Source: Pacificispira spongiicola
GTDB lineage: Bacteria > Pseudomonadota > Alphaproteobacteria > UBA8366 > Aestuariispiraceae
Reading direction: 5' to 3'
Length of the DNA: 64,000 bases
Assembly: GCF_012926505.1 (NCBI RefSeq)
Contig: NZ_JABBNT010000002.1
Location: forward strand, 744,001-808,000
Part shown: one piece after another, positions 17,501-25,901 of the stretch
Position numbering within the stretch: position 1 is the stretch's first letter
How the letters are laid out: each line of letters begins with the position of its first letter
Position numbers and translations under genes: made by a program
Notes under the pieces: model-generated
Told to the model about the DNA's origin: nothing
The model's input: the letters and a program-made list of their open reading frames with translations, nothing else
Database searches by the model: none

Positions 17501-18195
17501 TGTTCCAGATGCGCGGCGATCTCGGCGACGACCGGCATTTGGATATCGACTACCATCCGACGCCAACCGGCGGGCGGGAACTGTCTGTCGTGGCCGACGA
17601 TACGGGCCTGGCGCTTGCGGCGGCGGATGTGACCGGGCGTCTGGAAGGCGGGGTTCTTGAAATTATGGGCAGCAGCCCATCACCCGATGCGCCGCTGACC
17701 GGAACCGTCTCGCTGCGTGATTTCACGGTCCGAGAGGCGCCGCGTCTGACCAAGATTCTGCAAGTCATCTCGGTCACCGGCATCCTGAACGCGATGACCA
17801 ATGACGGCCTGTCCTTTTCCAACCTGAAAGCGGATTTCTCCCTGAATGACGATTTGCTGGAAATCACGGATGCGTCCGCCCGCGGGTCGTCGATGGGGAT
17901 CACCGCGCGCGGCAACATCAATCGGAAAACGGATATCATCGATCTGACCGGCGATGTGGCGATTTCCGATATCTTCTCGAAGACCATCGGTCAGTTGCCG
18001 GGGATCGACCTGTTGTTCGGCGACGGGCTTATCGGCGCGACCTATACCTTGAAGGGCGATGTCGACGATCCTACCGTTTCGGTGAATCCGCTGTCTATCA
18101 TTGCCCCCGGATTTCTGCGCAAGGTATTCGAAGCCCCCCTTGAGGGCGATGTCAGCCCCGCGCCTATCCCGACCCGGCGCGAAGACGACAACTAG
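14557..18195 (+). CDS. AsmA/YhdP-like inner-membrane-anchored protein (DUF3971/AsmA-like C-terminal)
   Basis: This 1212-residue protein has one N-terminal transmembrane helix (residues about 12-36, GIGLIVGFVLLVMIGVYLL) and a long periplasmic body rich in short beta repeats. Such AsmA-like proteins (YhdP, TamB relatives) form rod-like beta structures that bridge the membranes and move phospholipids to the outer membrane. The C-terminal third (about 1035-1190: LEIMGSSP, LTGTVSLRDFTVREAPRLTKIL, SIIAPGFLRK) matches the AsmA-like C-terminal module. Inference of lipid transport rests on the family. It is divergent from glnE and followed by a DMSP-lyase-like gene 18 bases downstream. Confidence 0.85.
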   Translation: MTQTKKRILRTAMELGIGLIVGFVLLVMIGVYLLSRGPISLSALTPTLEESLNPEGSPFKVTVGDTRLVWGGWDRAIDVVAADVRIAKGSAPPLAVLPEVSVGLSFKALLQGKARLAAVEVLHPTIALLRFRDGRLSVAIDEFDDDETISAQDQTDTTWLELPKSDQPGVIPPAILDYLIGRQEIQGVFSDVKRFSVIGADVRIFDFSVGESLNLTDAGFFANRSEDGMNGTFTGRLETTGRETTVGATLTVDKSEERIAASIGIGELDTELLARYIPALSDFLPNLSVSGSADTVFDFNGEPLKADAELRSAAGSVSVTAVPGTAFPEMSLEAVLDGLDIAQWLGGLKGAEAVLDYAPRTALSGTTSVRIDSDGRIASLSAALHGDDTGTITLKTVPQANGDTKLRLVISELRPGQVAQTSPALGDLESVTVPVSGTASITLSPDWQPIAADLVLDLGAGTVAFGEQTLPPVARGRMEATYRADTSTVDLQGLSLDFDGTVVSASGMASLADNTAAIAVDASVTNLPMNRLSEFWLPGLAPNPREWVLENIPEADVHEATIAIRAGLPSLDPDAMILDALSGTIRFDNAEVHYLRPMAPATGVSGLATFGPSDFNIDILSGGLDDASVDGGRIEISNIGGDVERIAISIDVDTPLLTALELLDTEPRRYISKIGLDPKGVSGRAKATVRFDFPLLLDLTGDLIQYESDAILTNVSAPRDDLKGVVTSDKMALTLRTGSLKLDGPIEIDGVPVRTTWLEDFSDGADIVRRFDVQARAAVKELKRFDLDITEFANGPADVDLVYTVAANGSQRFELKSDLTDTDLTVGPIGFEKPAGTASKLAMRVDINPKGDLRFSNVVLDGGRDHLLKGNVSGTAGFDTVTTAAIDVARFGLTDLSGSVQRQAQTGTYKIDLWGKRLDAAPFLHDDDDQPPLTPEAAVEEDEKTDPKLRIRAQFDEIVDGPDRRVLAPSLAIDMDGTELLMFQMRGDLGDDRHLDIDYHPTPTGGRELSVVADDTGLALAAADVTGRLEGGVLEIMGSSPSPDAPLTGTVSLRDFTVREAPRLTKILQVISVTGILNAMTNDGLSFSNLKADFSLNDDLLEITDASARGSSMGITARGNINRKTDIIDLTGDVAISDIFSKTIGQLPGIDLLFGDGLIGATYTLKGDVDDPTVSVNPLSIIAPGFLRKVFEAPLEGDVSPAPIPTRREDDN

Positions 18196-18213
18196 CCACA
18201 ACGGACCCCGATC

Positions 18214-18861
18214 ATGACGGAACATCGCGCCTTCACCGCCAGCGGGCCGTTCGGCGACCCGTCCCGCCCGGAAGACGCCTTCCTGACCACATTGGCCGAA
18301 TTGGCGCGTCGGGACGGTCGCCCGCTATGTCGCCGGTTGGCCGATGAAATCGACAGATTGGGACCGACACGGCGCAAGTGGAAGGCATCCAGGGTCCCCT
18401 GTGTCGCGCAATTGGATGCCTGCCTGTCGCGGGGGCCGGACGACATGGCCTATCTGCGCGGCGCGATCGCCGGCATGAAGGGCGGGTTGAACTGGACCAC
18501 CTGTCCGGTCGATCCGGCCCTGGGCGGCTTCAACAGGCATCACGGCTATTGCACGCTGGTCGGGGAAGACGGGCGTATACCGTCCGACAGGCTTCTGGTC
18601 GGCCTGTTCCTGATCGATCCCAATATCCACTATCCGCATCACTTTCACGCGGCGGACGAGTTGTATTTGCCGATATCCGATCCAATCGCGATCCAGGCCG
18701 TCGGACGCTCAGGGTCGGTGCTGCGGCAACCGGGCCGGTTCGTCCAGATGCCGTCCCGCACGACGCATGCCTTGTGGACCGGGGAACGGGCGACGCTGCT
18801 CGTTTGGGCCTGGATGGGCGAGCTGTCCGGGGAATTTCGGATTGGCACCGCGCGCGGCTAG
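18214..18861 (+). CDS. Cupin protein of the DMSP lyase (DddK/DddQ/DddL) type
   Basis: This 215-residue protein ends in a cupin whose metal motif is H143-x-H145-x3-E149-x-Y151 (HFHAADELY) with the second-motif His185 (SRTTHALW). The same arrangement, two His, Glu and a later His as metal ligands plus a Tyr two after the Glu as base, is known from DddK-type dimethylsulfoniopropionate lyases, which split DMSP into dimethylsulfide and acrylate. The mainly helical N-terminal half, GLNW and the glycine-poor linker are also like DddL/DddQ. No acrylate-handling (acuI/acuK) or DMSP demethylase gene is in the window. Activity is inference; a related non-DMSP cupin is possible. It lies 18 bases after the AsmA-like gene. 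Confidence 0.7.
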   Translation: MTEHRAFTASGPFGDPSRPEDAFLTTLAELARRDGRPLCRRLADEIDRLGPTRRKWKASRVPCVAQLDACLSRGPDDMAYLRGAIAGMKGGLNWTTCPVDPALGGFNRHHGYCTLVGEDGRIPSDRLLVGLFLIDPNIHYPHHFHAADELYLPISDPIAIQAVGRSGSVLRQPGRFVQMPSRTTHALWTGERATLLVWAWMGELSGEFRIGTARG

Positions 18862-18969
18862 TGGTTTTCCTATATTTGGCGGCCAAGCCTTTACCCGCCG
18901 GAACGCGGGATTTATACCCGCTCCATCACCAACCGGCACCAACGGGCCGACAGCAACGGGACGGTACAC

Positions 18970-19404
18970 ATGGCGCGCAGTATCGACGATCTGGTCGACG
19001 ACTTCGACCTCTTCGAGGACTGGGAAGAACGGTATCGCTACATCGTCGATCTGGGCAAAAAACTGCCCCCGATGCCCGAAGAAGAAAAGACCGAGGACAA
19101 CAAGGTCCGCGGTTGCATGTCCCAGGTATGGCTGACCTGTCAGGCCGTCAATGACCAGCACGGGGACGGGGGCGACACCGTCCTGACCTTCCGCGCCGAT
19201 AGCGACGCGTTTATCGTGAAGGGCCTGATCGCGATCCTGCTGGAGCTGTATTCCGGCCGGACACCGAAGGAAATCGCGGAACTGGACGCGACGGAGGCCC
19301 TGCGCAAACTGGGGTTGGAAAGCCACCTGTCGCCGAACCGTCGCAACGGTTTCGTCGCCATGGTCGACCGCATCCGGGGAGAGGCGCAAAGCCGTTTGCC
19401 GTAG
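18970..19404 (+). CDS. sufE: SufE-type cysteine desulfuration protein
   Basis: SufE accepts persulfide sulfur from the cysteine desulfurase SufS and passes it on for Fe-S cluster assembly. The 144-residue protein has the family core RYRYIVDLGKKLPP, the acceptor Cys49 in VRGCMSQVW, and KGLIAILLELYSG, LGLESHLSPNRRNG near the end. The rest of the suf cluster is not in the window, so this is a stand-alone copy. A weak hairpin (CCCGC-N6-GCGGG, 18894-18909) lies upstream and may end the preceding transcript. Confidence 0.94.
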   Translation: MARSIDDLVDDFDLFEDWEERYRYIVDLGKKLPPMPEEEKTEDNKVRGCMSQVWLTCQAVNDQHGDGGDTVLTFRADSDAFIVKGLIAILLELYSGRTPKEIAELDATEALRKLGLESHLSPNRRNGFVAMVDRIRGEAQSRLP

Positions 19405-19457
19405 TGCCTAAAAAGCCAGCCATCTTCGCTTGTTCATAATTTCTTCAGATTGCTACT

Positions 19458-19475
19458 CTCCAATAACAATTGGAG
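19458..19475. promoter_or_regulatory. Inverted repeat upstream of the chemoreceptor gene
   Basis: CTCCAAT-AACA-ATTGGAG is a 7-bp perfect inverted repeat with a 4-base loop, 45 bases before the chemoreceptor start. It could be an operator or a small hairpin in the 5' leader; there is no T-run, so it is not a typical terminator. Confidence 0.35.
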
Positions 19476-19519
19476 GGAGCGTCCGATAAAATATAACCGC
19501 TCTGGATGGGAATGCAGGG

Positions 19520-21559
19520 ATGACTGAAGAGATGGTTGAACCGCGCGGGGCGTCTGTCCCGGGGCGAACCGGGGGACGTCTTACAATCCGCATCGTGCTG
19601 TTGGTGATCGGTGGGTTGGTTTCCGCGGGTGCAATCGCCGCGATGCTATGGAGTACATCGGCGTCCAGCCGTCAGGCGACGGCCCTACTGCGCAGCAGTT
19701 CGTCGGAAACCTTGGGCGCGCTGATCACGGACCGTATCCGTACGAAATATTCGGACGAAATCGAGGATGTCGCGCGGGAATGGGCGCGGGTACAGCCCCT
19801 GAACCAAGCGTTCAAGGACAATGACGTCGCCCGAATGGTGATCGAGGCCGATGCTTTCTTCAGCGACGCCGCCGTGACGCAAGGTCATATCGCCCTCGTC
19901 TCCGCCACGGTACTATCTCCGGAAATGGTCGTCCTGGCCCAGGCGGAAAAGGGAACGACCGATACGGTGGTCAAGCTGGAGCCGGTGAAGGAGGCGCTGG
20001 CCGCTCGCGACAAGGCGGCGATGCGCCAGACGATCAGTCATATGTTCAAGGGCGCGGACGGCCGCCCCCTGCACAGTGCGATTGCCCCGATCGGCGGGTT
20101 CAAGGCCGCGGCCTTCCTGGAAATCGTAACCGACCCCAGCGCCGCCCTGACCGGGATCGCGGAAGCCGTCGGTGGCGATGTCCGGGTGATGGACACGGCA
20201 GGCAATCTGATCTTGGACGATCACCTGCCGAAACCTGACGAAGAAGAAGAGGTCGCCGACGCCCCCCCAACGGAAGCAGACGCTGCCGCTGGCGAGCGGA
20301 CCAAGGAGGAACCGGCGGAGCGCGTCCTTCCCGATGGCTTCACCACCGTACACAGCGAAGTTCTGGACAGCGCCGGATCGGTATGGGCTGTTGCCGAACT
20401 GGACCGCGACCTGTCCGACTTCCAGGACGCGGTGACCGACACGCGCCTGAATGCGCTGATCCTGATTCTGGGCGTTCTGGCCGTCGCCTGGGTGGTGGGA
20501 TTCCTGCTGCTGCGGTCGGTCGTTTTCAATCCGTTGAAGGCGATTGCCGACACAATGATCCGCATCGGCAAGGGCGATACGGATGTCACCATTCCCGTAA
20601 CCGGCCGCGACGAAATGGGATCGATGGCCGAAGCCCTTGTCCAATTGCGGGAAAGCACGATCGAACTGGCGGCCATGCGAGCGGAAGAAGGCGTGAAGGC
20701 GGAACAGCGCCGGCGCGAAATTCAGGACCGCCTGCGCACTTTGTCGGAACGCTTGAACCGTGAGGCGGAAAGTACCGTCGGGGAAGTCCGGTCCAGCATG
20801 CAGGACCTGCTGGGCGTCGCGGACGATATGGCGCGATCCGCCGACGATGCGGTCGCCCGCGCAAACGAGGTCGCGTCAGCGTCCCGTTCGTCAACGGAAA
20901 GCACGGATTCCGTCGTCAGCCTCAGCGAGGACATCGTCCGGTCCTTCGAGGAAATCGGCTCCATGGCGGGCCGGTCCGGCGACGCCACCAAAAGCGTGTC
21001 GGACGCCGCCCGGAAGGCGACCCTGTCCATCGAAGGCCTTGCGGAGGAGTCGCAAAAGATCGGCGCGGTCGTAACCCTGATCCAGGAAATCGCCGAGCAG
21101 ACGAACCTGCTGGCCCTGAACGCAACGATCGAGGCCGCCCGCGCCGGGGAGGCTGGCAAAGGCTTCGCCGTCGTCGCCAGCGAGGTAAAATCCCTCGCCA
21201 CCCGGACGGGTCAGGCGACGGAGGAAATATCCGAACGGATCGGTCAGGTTCAACAACGCACGGAAAGCGCGGTCTCGGACATCTCCGCCGTGGGGGAGCA
21301 GATCGCCGAAATGTCGGAAATCGCGACGACGATCGCCGCCACCGTTCAGGAACGGGCGGACGCGGCGACGGCGATCATTTCGCATGTCCGGGAAGCCGCC
21401 GACGGAACGCGCCGCGTCACGTCGGAAATCGGCGAGGTTTCGAACGTCTCCAGCCATGTCGGCGGTTTGTCGGCAAAGGTGAAGGACAGCGCGACCCGCG
21501 CCGCGGAAGATGTCGAAAAGCTGAACCGCGCCCTGAAGAAGATCGTCGAGGAATCGTGA
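19520..21559 (+). CDS. Methyl-accepting chemotaxis protein
   Basis: This 679-residue chemoreceptor has a first membrane helix at residues 22-45, a periplasmic sensor region (46-310), a second helix at 311-333 ([20 protein letters not shown]), a HAMP domain (334-386, [20 protein letters not shown]) and a cytoplasmic signalling coiled coil with the conserved tip [22 protein letters not shown]-type sequence around residues 517-540. It clusters with CheA/CheW and is methylated on Glu/Gln. The sensor region holds a strongly acidic low-complexity stretch (about residues 238-268) just before the last sensor strand, which is unusual. No C-terminal CheR-binding pentapeptide is seen. Ligand unknown. 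Confidence 0.94.
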   Translation: MTEEMVEPRGASVPGRTGGRLTIRIVLLVIGGLVSAGAIAAMLWSTSASSRQATALLRSSSSETLGALITDRIRTKYSDEIEDVAREWARVQPLNQAFKDNDVARMVIEADAFFSDAAVTQGHIALVSATVLSPEMVVLAQAEKGTTDTVVKLEPVKEALAARDKAAMRQTISHMFKGADGRPLHSAIAPIGGFKAAAFLEIVTDPSAALTGIAEAVGGDVRVMDTAGNLILDDHLPKPDEEEEVADAPPTEADAAAGERTKEEPAERVLPDGFTTVHSEVLDSAGSVWAVAELDRDLSDFQDAVTDTRLNALILILGVLAVAWVVGFLLLRSVVFNPLKAIADTMIRIGKGDTDVTIPVTGRDEMGSMAEALVQLRESTIELAAMRAEEGVKAEQRRREIQDRLRTLSERLNREAESTVGEVRSSMQDLLGVADDMARSADDAVARANEVASASRSSTESTDSVVSLSEDIVRSFEEIGSMAGRSGDATKSVSDAARKATLSIEGLAEESQKIGAVVTLIQEIAEQTNLLALNATIEAARAGEAGKGFAVVASEVKSLATRTGQATEEISERIGQVQQRTESAVSDISAVGEQIAEMSEIATTIAATVQERADAATAIISHVREAADGTRRVTSEIGEVSNVSSHVGGLSAKVKDSATRAAEDVEKLNRALKKIVEES

Positions 21560-21579
21560 CGACGTCCCGGCCTAGGCGA

Positions 21580-22209
21580 TCAGTCCGATAGGGCTAGATT
21601 GGCCGCAAGGCCCAACAAGACCGTGCCGGACACCCGCTGCTGCCATTTCAGCGCTGCGGGCCGCGTGGTCAGCCAACGTCCGGCACGGGCGAACAGGACG
21701 GCCTGGATCAAGACCCAGAACAAGCCGCCGACGGTGAATAACATCCCGAAAAAGAAGAACTGCGCGGTCGGATGGCCTTGCGCAGGATCGACGAATTGCG
21801 GGATGAAGGCCAGGAAGAACAAGGCGATTTTCGGATTCAGCAGATTGACCAGAATCCCCTGACGCAGCATCGCCCAATCGGATGCCGGGGCGGCCTTGCG
21901 GAAACCCGACTGATCCCCGGCGCCCAGCCATGCCTTGATCCCCAGATAGGCCAGGTAGGCGGCCCCACACCATTTCACGGCGATGAAGGCGGCGGGAACG
22001 GCGATCAGCAGTGCCGCCAGACCGAACCCGGCGGCCAGCATGTGACAGACGATCCCGATGGAAACGCCCAAACCTGCCAGCACCCCGGCCCGAACGCTGC
22101 CGCCCAGGGCGCGAGACGCGATATAGAGCATATCCGGCCCCGGCGACAGATAGAGCGCCAGCGACGCCGTCGCAAACAGGATCAGGCGGTCGAGTTCCGG
22201 CACGACCAT
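21580..22209 (-). CDS. LysE/RhtB family amino-acid exporter
   Basis: This 209-residue membrane protein belongs to the LysE/RhtB exporters, which expel amino acids such as homoserine, threonine or lysine. Family marks are LYLSPGPDMLYI near residue 20, KWCGAAYLAYLGIKAW near 80 and NLLNPKIALFFLAFIPQF near 125, with about six helices. It is the last gene of the ispH-thrB-rnhA operon, 2 bases after rnhA. Sharing an operon with homoserine kinase makes homoserine or threonine export an attractive but unproven idea. Confidence 0.88.
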   Translation of the reverse strand: MVVPELDRLILFATASLALYLSPGPDMLYIASRALGGSVRAGVLAGLGVSIGIVCHMLAAGFGLAALLIAVPAAFIAVKWCGAAYLAYLGIKAWLGAGDQSGFRKAAPASDWAMLRQGILVNLLNPKIALFFLAFIPQFVDPAQGHPTAQFFFFGMLFTVGGLFWVLIQAVLFARAGRWLTTRPAALKWQQRVSGTVLLGLAANLALSD

Positions 22210-22211
22210 GG

Positions 22212-22652
22212 TCAGCGTCCCGGAATGGCGGCGCGGGCCAGCGCGTCCGCCCGTTCGTTTTCAGGATGACCGGCATGGCCCTTGACCCAGGCCCATTCGA
22301 CCGTGTGCTTGGCCGCGGCCTGTTCCAGGCGCTGCCACAGATCCGCATTCTTCACCGGCTTCTTCGCCGCCGTCTTCCAGCCGTTCCGCTTCCACCCATG
22401 AATCCATTTGGTGATACCGTCGCGGACATAGGTGCTGTCGGTGGTGATGCGGACACTGACCGGACGGGTCATCGCCTCCAGTGTCGCGATGGCGGCCATC
22501 AGCTCCATGCGGTTATTCGTGGTCTCCGCTTCCCCGCCCGACAGTTCCTTTTCATGATCGCCCCAGCGCAAGACGGCCCCCCAGCCGCCGGGTCCGGGAT
22601 TGCCGCTACACGCGCCGTCGGTGAAGGCCTCAACCAGCTTCGCGTCGCTCAT
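22212..22652 (-). CDS. rnhA: Ribonuclease HI
   Basis: RNase HI degrades the RNA strand of RNA-DNA hybrids, removing primers and R-loops. The 146-residue protein has the four acidic catalytic residues Asp12 ([10 protein letters not shown]), Glu50 (NRMEL), Asp72 (TDSTYV) and Asp136 (RADALA), plus the His loop GHAGHPENE; spacing is the E. coli enzyme plus two. It overlaps the thrB stop by 4 bases (ATGA), a gene order common in alphaproteobacteria. Confidence 0.96.
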   Translation of the reverse strand: MSDAKLVEAFTDGACSGNPGPGGWGAVLRWGDHEKELSGGEAETTNNRMELMAAIATLEAMTRPVSVRITTDSTYVRDGITKWIHGWKRNGWKTAAKKPVKNADLWQRLEQAAAKHTVEWAWVKGHAGHPENERADALARAAIPGR

Positions 22653-23647
22653 GCCCCGTCCACCCCATAGGCGCCCAACCCATAGGCGCCCAGTCCGGTC
22701 ACCCCCTGATGGAAGCGCAGCTTTTCGAAATATTCCATCGGATCATGCGGCCGGACCAGCGCGCCGGGCGGACAGTTCAGCCAGTCGTACAGTCGGGTGA
22801 GCAGGAAGCGCAACGCCGACCCCCGCGCCAGAATCGGCAAGGCGCCAAGCTCCGCCTCCGTCACCGATCGATTGTCGCGGTAGTTGGACAGCATGGCCCG
22901 CGCCTTGGTGACATTGAAACTGCGGTCACGTTCGAAGCACCATGCATTCAGACAGATCGACAAATCGTAGGCTAGGAAATCCGTGCAGGCGAAATAGAAA
23001 TCGATCAGACCGGACAGCCGATCGCCGATGAAGAAGACATTGTCCGGGAACATATCTGCGTGACAGACACCGACCGGCAGGTCCGTGGGCCAGGATTCCT
23101 CCAGAAACGCCAGTTCGTCCCGGATCATCGGGGCCATGTCGGGATGGACCTCATGCGCGCGGTCTTCCGACATTTCGAACAGCGGGCGCCAGCCGTCGAC
23201 GCTCAGCGCATTCTTGCGGGTCATGGGGAAATCCGCCCCGGCCTTGTGGAAGTCCGCCAGAGCGGCCCCGACCTGCCCGCAATGTTCCTTGCGGATACGG
23301 CGCGTCCACATGCCTTCCAGGAAAGTCGTTACCGCTGCCGGACGCCCGCACAATTCCCGTAAGGCCGTGCCGTCCGGCATCGCCACCACCTGCGGACAGG
23401 GAATCCCCTTCGTCGAAAGATGATTCATCAGGCCGATGAAGAAGGGCAAATCTTCCGGTCGGACGCGTTTTTCATACAGTGTCAGGATGAAGGTATCCCC
23501 CGTCCCATCGCGTCCGGTCGTGCGGATCAGGTAGTTGGAATTCTCCACCCCTTCCGCGATGCCCTTGGCGGAGACGAGATCGCCGATGCCGTAATCCGCG
23601 ACAAAACCCGCCATCTCTTCGTCGGAAACATCCGTGTAAACCGCCAA
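22649..23647 (-). CDS. thrB: Homoserine kinase (type II, aminoglycoside phosphotransferase fold)
   Basis: This enzyme phosphorylates homoserine on the way to threonine. The 332-residue protein belongs to the choline/aminoglycoside kinase-like ThrB type, not the GHMP type: [15 protein letters not shown] at the N-terminus, the catalytic loop [12 protein letters not shown] and the metal site [17 protein letters not shown]. It sits between ispH (12 bases upstream) and rnhA (4-base overlap). The C-terminal stretch repeats [11 protein letters not shown]. Together with asd at 35.6 kb it covers part of threonine synthesis. Confidence 0.95.
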   Translation of the reverse strand: MAVYTDVSDEEMAGFVADYGIGDLVSAKGIAEGVENSNYLIRTTGRDGTGDTFILTLYEKRVRPEDLPFFIGLMNHLSTKGIPCPQVVAMPDGTALRELCGRPAAVTTFLEGMWTRRIRKEHCGQVGAALADFHKAGADFPMTRKNALSVDGWRPLFEMSEDRAHEVHPDMAPMIRDELAFLEESWPTDLPVGVCHADMFPDNVFFIGDRLSGLIDFYFACTDFLAYDLSICLNAWCFERDRSFNVTKARAMLSNYRDNRSVTEAELGALPILARGSALRFLLTRLYDWLNCPPGALVRPHDPMEYFEKLRFHQGVTGLGAYGLGAYGVDGA

Positions 23648-23659
23648 GACTGTAATCCC

Positions 23660-24610
23660 CTATACCGCCAGCAGACGCGGCAGTTTGAATTCGACATTTT
23701 CTTCCGCGATGACGACTTCTTCCACATTGACGTTATAGCGTTCGGCGCAAGCGTCGATCACTTCGCGGACCAGGACTTCCGGCGCGGAGGCACCGGCGGA
23801 AATCCCCAGGCGCTTCACGCCCTGCATCCACTCCCAGTCGATTTCCGTCGCCCGTTGGACCAGCGCCGCCTTGGGACAACCGATAAGACGCGCGACCTCT
23901 ACCAATCTGCGGGAATTTGACGAATTGGGGGCGCCGATCACCAGAACCGCATCGACCTGTGCCGCCATCGTGCGTACCGCCGCCTGACGGTTCGTCGTCG
24001 CATAGCAGATATCGTCCTGCTTCGGCCCCGCGATCTCAGGGAAGCGCCGTTGCAGCGCGGCGATAATTTCCGATGTATCGTCGACCGACAATGTCGTCTG
24101 GGAGGCATAGGCCAGCCGCGTTCCCGCCGGGAAGTCCAGCGTTTCGACATCGGCCACCGTTTCGACCAACACGATTCCGTCATCGGGAAGCTGCCCCATC
24201 GTGCCGATGACTTCCGGGTGCCCCGCATGGCCGATCAGAACGATGGTACGACCGTCCGCGTTATGTCGCGACACCTCGCGATGGACCTTGCTGACCAAGG
24301 GGCAGGTCGCGTCGACATAGATCATGTCCCGGCGCTGCGCTTCCGCCGGAACGGCCTTCGGCACGCCATGGGCGGAAAAGACGACGGGTCGGTCGTCCGG
24401 CGCCTCGTCCAATTCCTCCACGAACACCGCGCCCTTGGATTCCAGGTTTTCGACCACGAACCGGTTGTGCACGATTTCATGCCGGACATAGACTGGGGCA
24501 CCGAATTTTTCCAAGGCGCGTTCGACGATCAGGATCGCCCTATCCACACCGGCGCAAAAACCGCGCGGACCGGCAAGCTTGATCGTCAAATCGGGTTTTC
24601 CGTCGCTCAT
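23660..24610 (-). CDS. ispH: 4-hydroxy-3-methylbut-2-enyl diphosphate reductase
   Basis: IspH (LytB) performs the last step of the MEP isoprenoid pathway, reducing HMBPP to IPP and DMAPP with a [4Fe-4S] cluster. The 316-residue protein has the three cluster cysteines Cys19 (RGFCAGV), Cys103 (DATCPLV) and Cys202 (ICYATTNRQ), and family motifs [13 protein letters not shown] and SAHGVP. It heads the ispH-thrB-rnhA-lysE operon on the minus strand. The gap to the divergent CDGSH gene is 144 bp and should hold both promoters. Confidence 0.97.
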   Translation of the reverse strand: MSDGKPDLTIKLAGPRGFCAGVDRAILIVERALEKFGAPVYVRHEIVHNRFVVENLESKGAVFVEELDEAPDDRPVVFSAHGVPKAVPAEAQRRDMIYVDATCPLVSKVHREVSRHNADGRTIVLIGHAGHPEVIGTMGQLPDDGIVLVETVADVETLDFPAGTRLAYASQTTLSVDDTSEIIAALQRRFPEIAGPKQDDICYATTNRQAAVRTMAAQVDAVLVIGAPNSSNSRRLVEVARLIGCPKAALVQRATEIDWEWMQGVKRLGISAGASAPEVLVREVIDACAERYNVNVEEVVIAEENVEFKLPRLLAV

Positions 24611-24754
24611 CGGCGCCTCACTTATCAGATGCCCCTTACCTGTCGCTTTCCGGCATCCGCGTCAACAGGCAAGCGCGTAACGTGGCGCAAGCTTGAGGCA
24701 TCGCGGGACCTCCCCTAAGGTTCCATTCGCTTAAGCGGAGGAAAAGATTACACC

Positions 24755-25018
24755 ATGACCGCGCCGACGCGACGGAAGGCGAATCCCCATGCCGTTCCGG
24801 TTGAATCCGGCAAGGCATATCTGTGGTGCGCTTGCGGGGAAAGCCAGCGGTTTCCCTATTGCGACGGGAGCCATGTGGGAACGGGGTTGACGCCGCACCG
24901 CTATTTCGCGGACAAGGCGCGGACGATTTTAGTTTGCGGATGCGGGCGATCGGCCCGGATGCCGCTATGCGACGGAACGCATGCAAGACCGCCCCAGGGG
25001 CGACGGAGGACAGGGTGA
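24755..25018 (+). CDS. Small protein with two CDGSH iron-sulfur domains
   Basis: This 87-residue protein contains two CDGSH modules: Cys25, Cys27, Cys36, His40 (CACGESQRFPYCDGSH) and Cys61, Cys63, Cys72, His76 (CGCGRSARMPLCDGTH). Each set of three Cys and one His binds a labile [2Fe-2S] cluster, as in mitoNEET-related proteins. A bacterial tandem arrangement is known but poorly understood; electron or cluster transfer is likely. GGAGG stands about 12 bases before the ATG. Its stop overlaps the GTG start of the next gene. No membrane anchor is present. Confidence 0.92.
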   Translation: MTAPTRRKANPHAVPVESGKAYLWCACGESQRFPYCDGSHVGTGLTPHRYFADKARTILVCGCGRSARMPLCDGTHARPPQGRRRTG

Positions 25019-25542
25019 TCGCAACGGCACGGCGTATCGGTATGGGTTTCGCGGGACTTCTTCTGCTATCCGCTTGCTCCGGCACCCCGGATAAGCTCAT
25101 CAGTTGCCCGGATATCCTGATTCCGCAGAATACGGAACGCGTGACCCGCTTCGCCCCCGGCGAGGGCCGCGATATCACCGACATTGTGCTGCAGGGGGAA
25201 ATCAAGTTCCTGTCCGGCGAATGCGAAATCGGCGAAGAAAATATCACCCTGGACCTACCGATCGCCGTCGGCGGCACCAGCGGCCCCGCGGATACGGACA
25301 AAACCGAATCGGTCAGCATTTTCATTGCCATTTCCACGTCTGACCGGAAGGTCCTGACGCGCCGCGAACTGCCGATGACGTTAAACTTCGCCGGCAACCG
25401 GACGTCTGTCGTTACGATGGATGTCGTATCGCTGGAAATTCCCAAAAAACCGGATCAAACGACCAAGGATTTTGTGATCTTCCTGGGTCTGGTCCTGTCG
25501 GAAGAGGAACTGGCCTACAACCGTGAGGAAAGCCGGAACTGA
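25015..25542 (+). CDS. Hypothetical lipoprotein
   Basis: This 175-residue protein has a short N-terminal hydrophobic segment ending in a lipobox (LLLSACSG), so it should be lipidated on Cys and sit in the periplasm. The mature part contains two further early Cys residues (ISCPDI and GECEIG) and beta-strand-rich sequence; I recognise no domain. The GTG start at 25015 overlaps the stop of the CDGSH gene (GTGA), implying coupling; the longer frame to 24823 only re-reads that gene. Function unknown. Confidence 0.78.
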   Translation: MIATARRIGMGFAGLLLLSACSGTPDKLISCPDILIPQNTERVTRFAPGEGRDITDIVLQGEIKFLSGECEIGEENITLDLPIAVGGTSGPADTDKTESVSIFIAISTSDRKVLTRRELPMTLNFAGNRTSVVTMDVVSLEIPKKPDQTTKDFVIFLGLVLSEEELAYNREESRN

Positions 25543-25583
25543 CGACAAACCGGAACGCATGCGCAGGGCGGCCGACAGAGAAA

Positions 25584-25612
25584 CTTGACAGATTGCGTCA
25601 TTGAAGTACCGT
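25584..25612 (+). promoter_or_regulatory. Probable sigma-70-type promoter of the gcv operon
   Basis: CTTGACA (25584-25590) is a perfect -35 box. With a 16-base spacer a -10 of TACCGT (25607-25612) follows. Transcription would begin near 25619, about 20 bases before the first riboswitch aptamer, which fits. Confidence 0.55.
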
Positions 25613-25638
25613 CCGCGCGACATAGTTCGCCATTTCCC

Positions 25639-25842
25639 CGTGGGAGAGTATCGTTTCGCGAGAAACGGTCGCCGAAGGAGCAACCGCCCCGGAATCTCTC
25701 AGGCCAAAGGATCGCGGGGGATAGAACGATCTGGAAAGCGGTGAGGGCCTAAGCGCCCGCCACCCACCGAAGGGGTAAGCCCCGCCCGGCATCCGTTATG
25801 CCGATGCGGTCGGTCACACTCTCAGGTTCCATGACAGAGGGG
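25639..25842 (+). ncRNA. Tandem glycine riboswitch
   Basis: Two glycine aptamers lie in the 5' leader of gcvT. The first (about 25639-25720) shows the conserved GGGAGAG, GCCGAAGGAGCAA and CTCTCAGGCCAAAGGA elements; the second (about 25728-25842) shows CACCGAAGGGGTAAGCC and ACTCTCAGGTTCCATGACAG. The short linker between aptamers is typical of the cooperative tandem form. In gcv operons it usually switches expression on when glycine is abundant. The expression platform lies between 25843 and the gcvT start. Confidence 0.93.
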
Positions 25843-25901
25843 GCACGATACCGGGAAACCGGTGCCGGGTCATTGTCTTGGATAGGGGGAGCACCGTTTC
25901 G

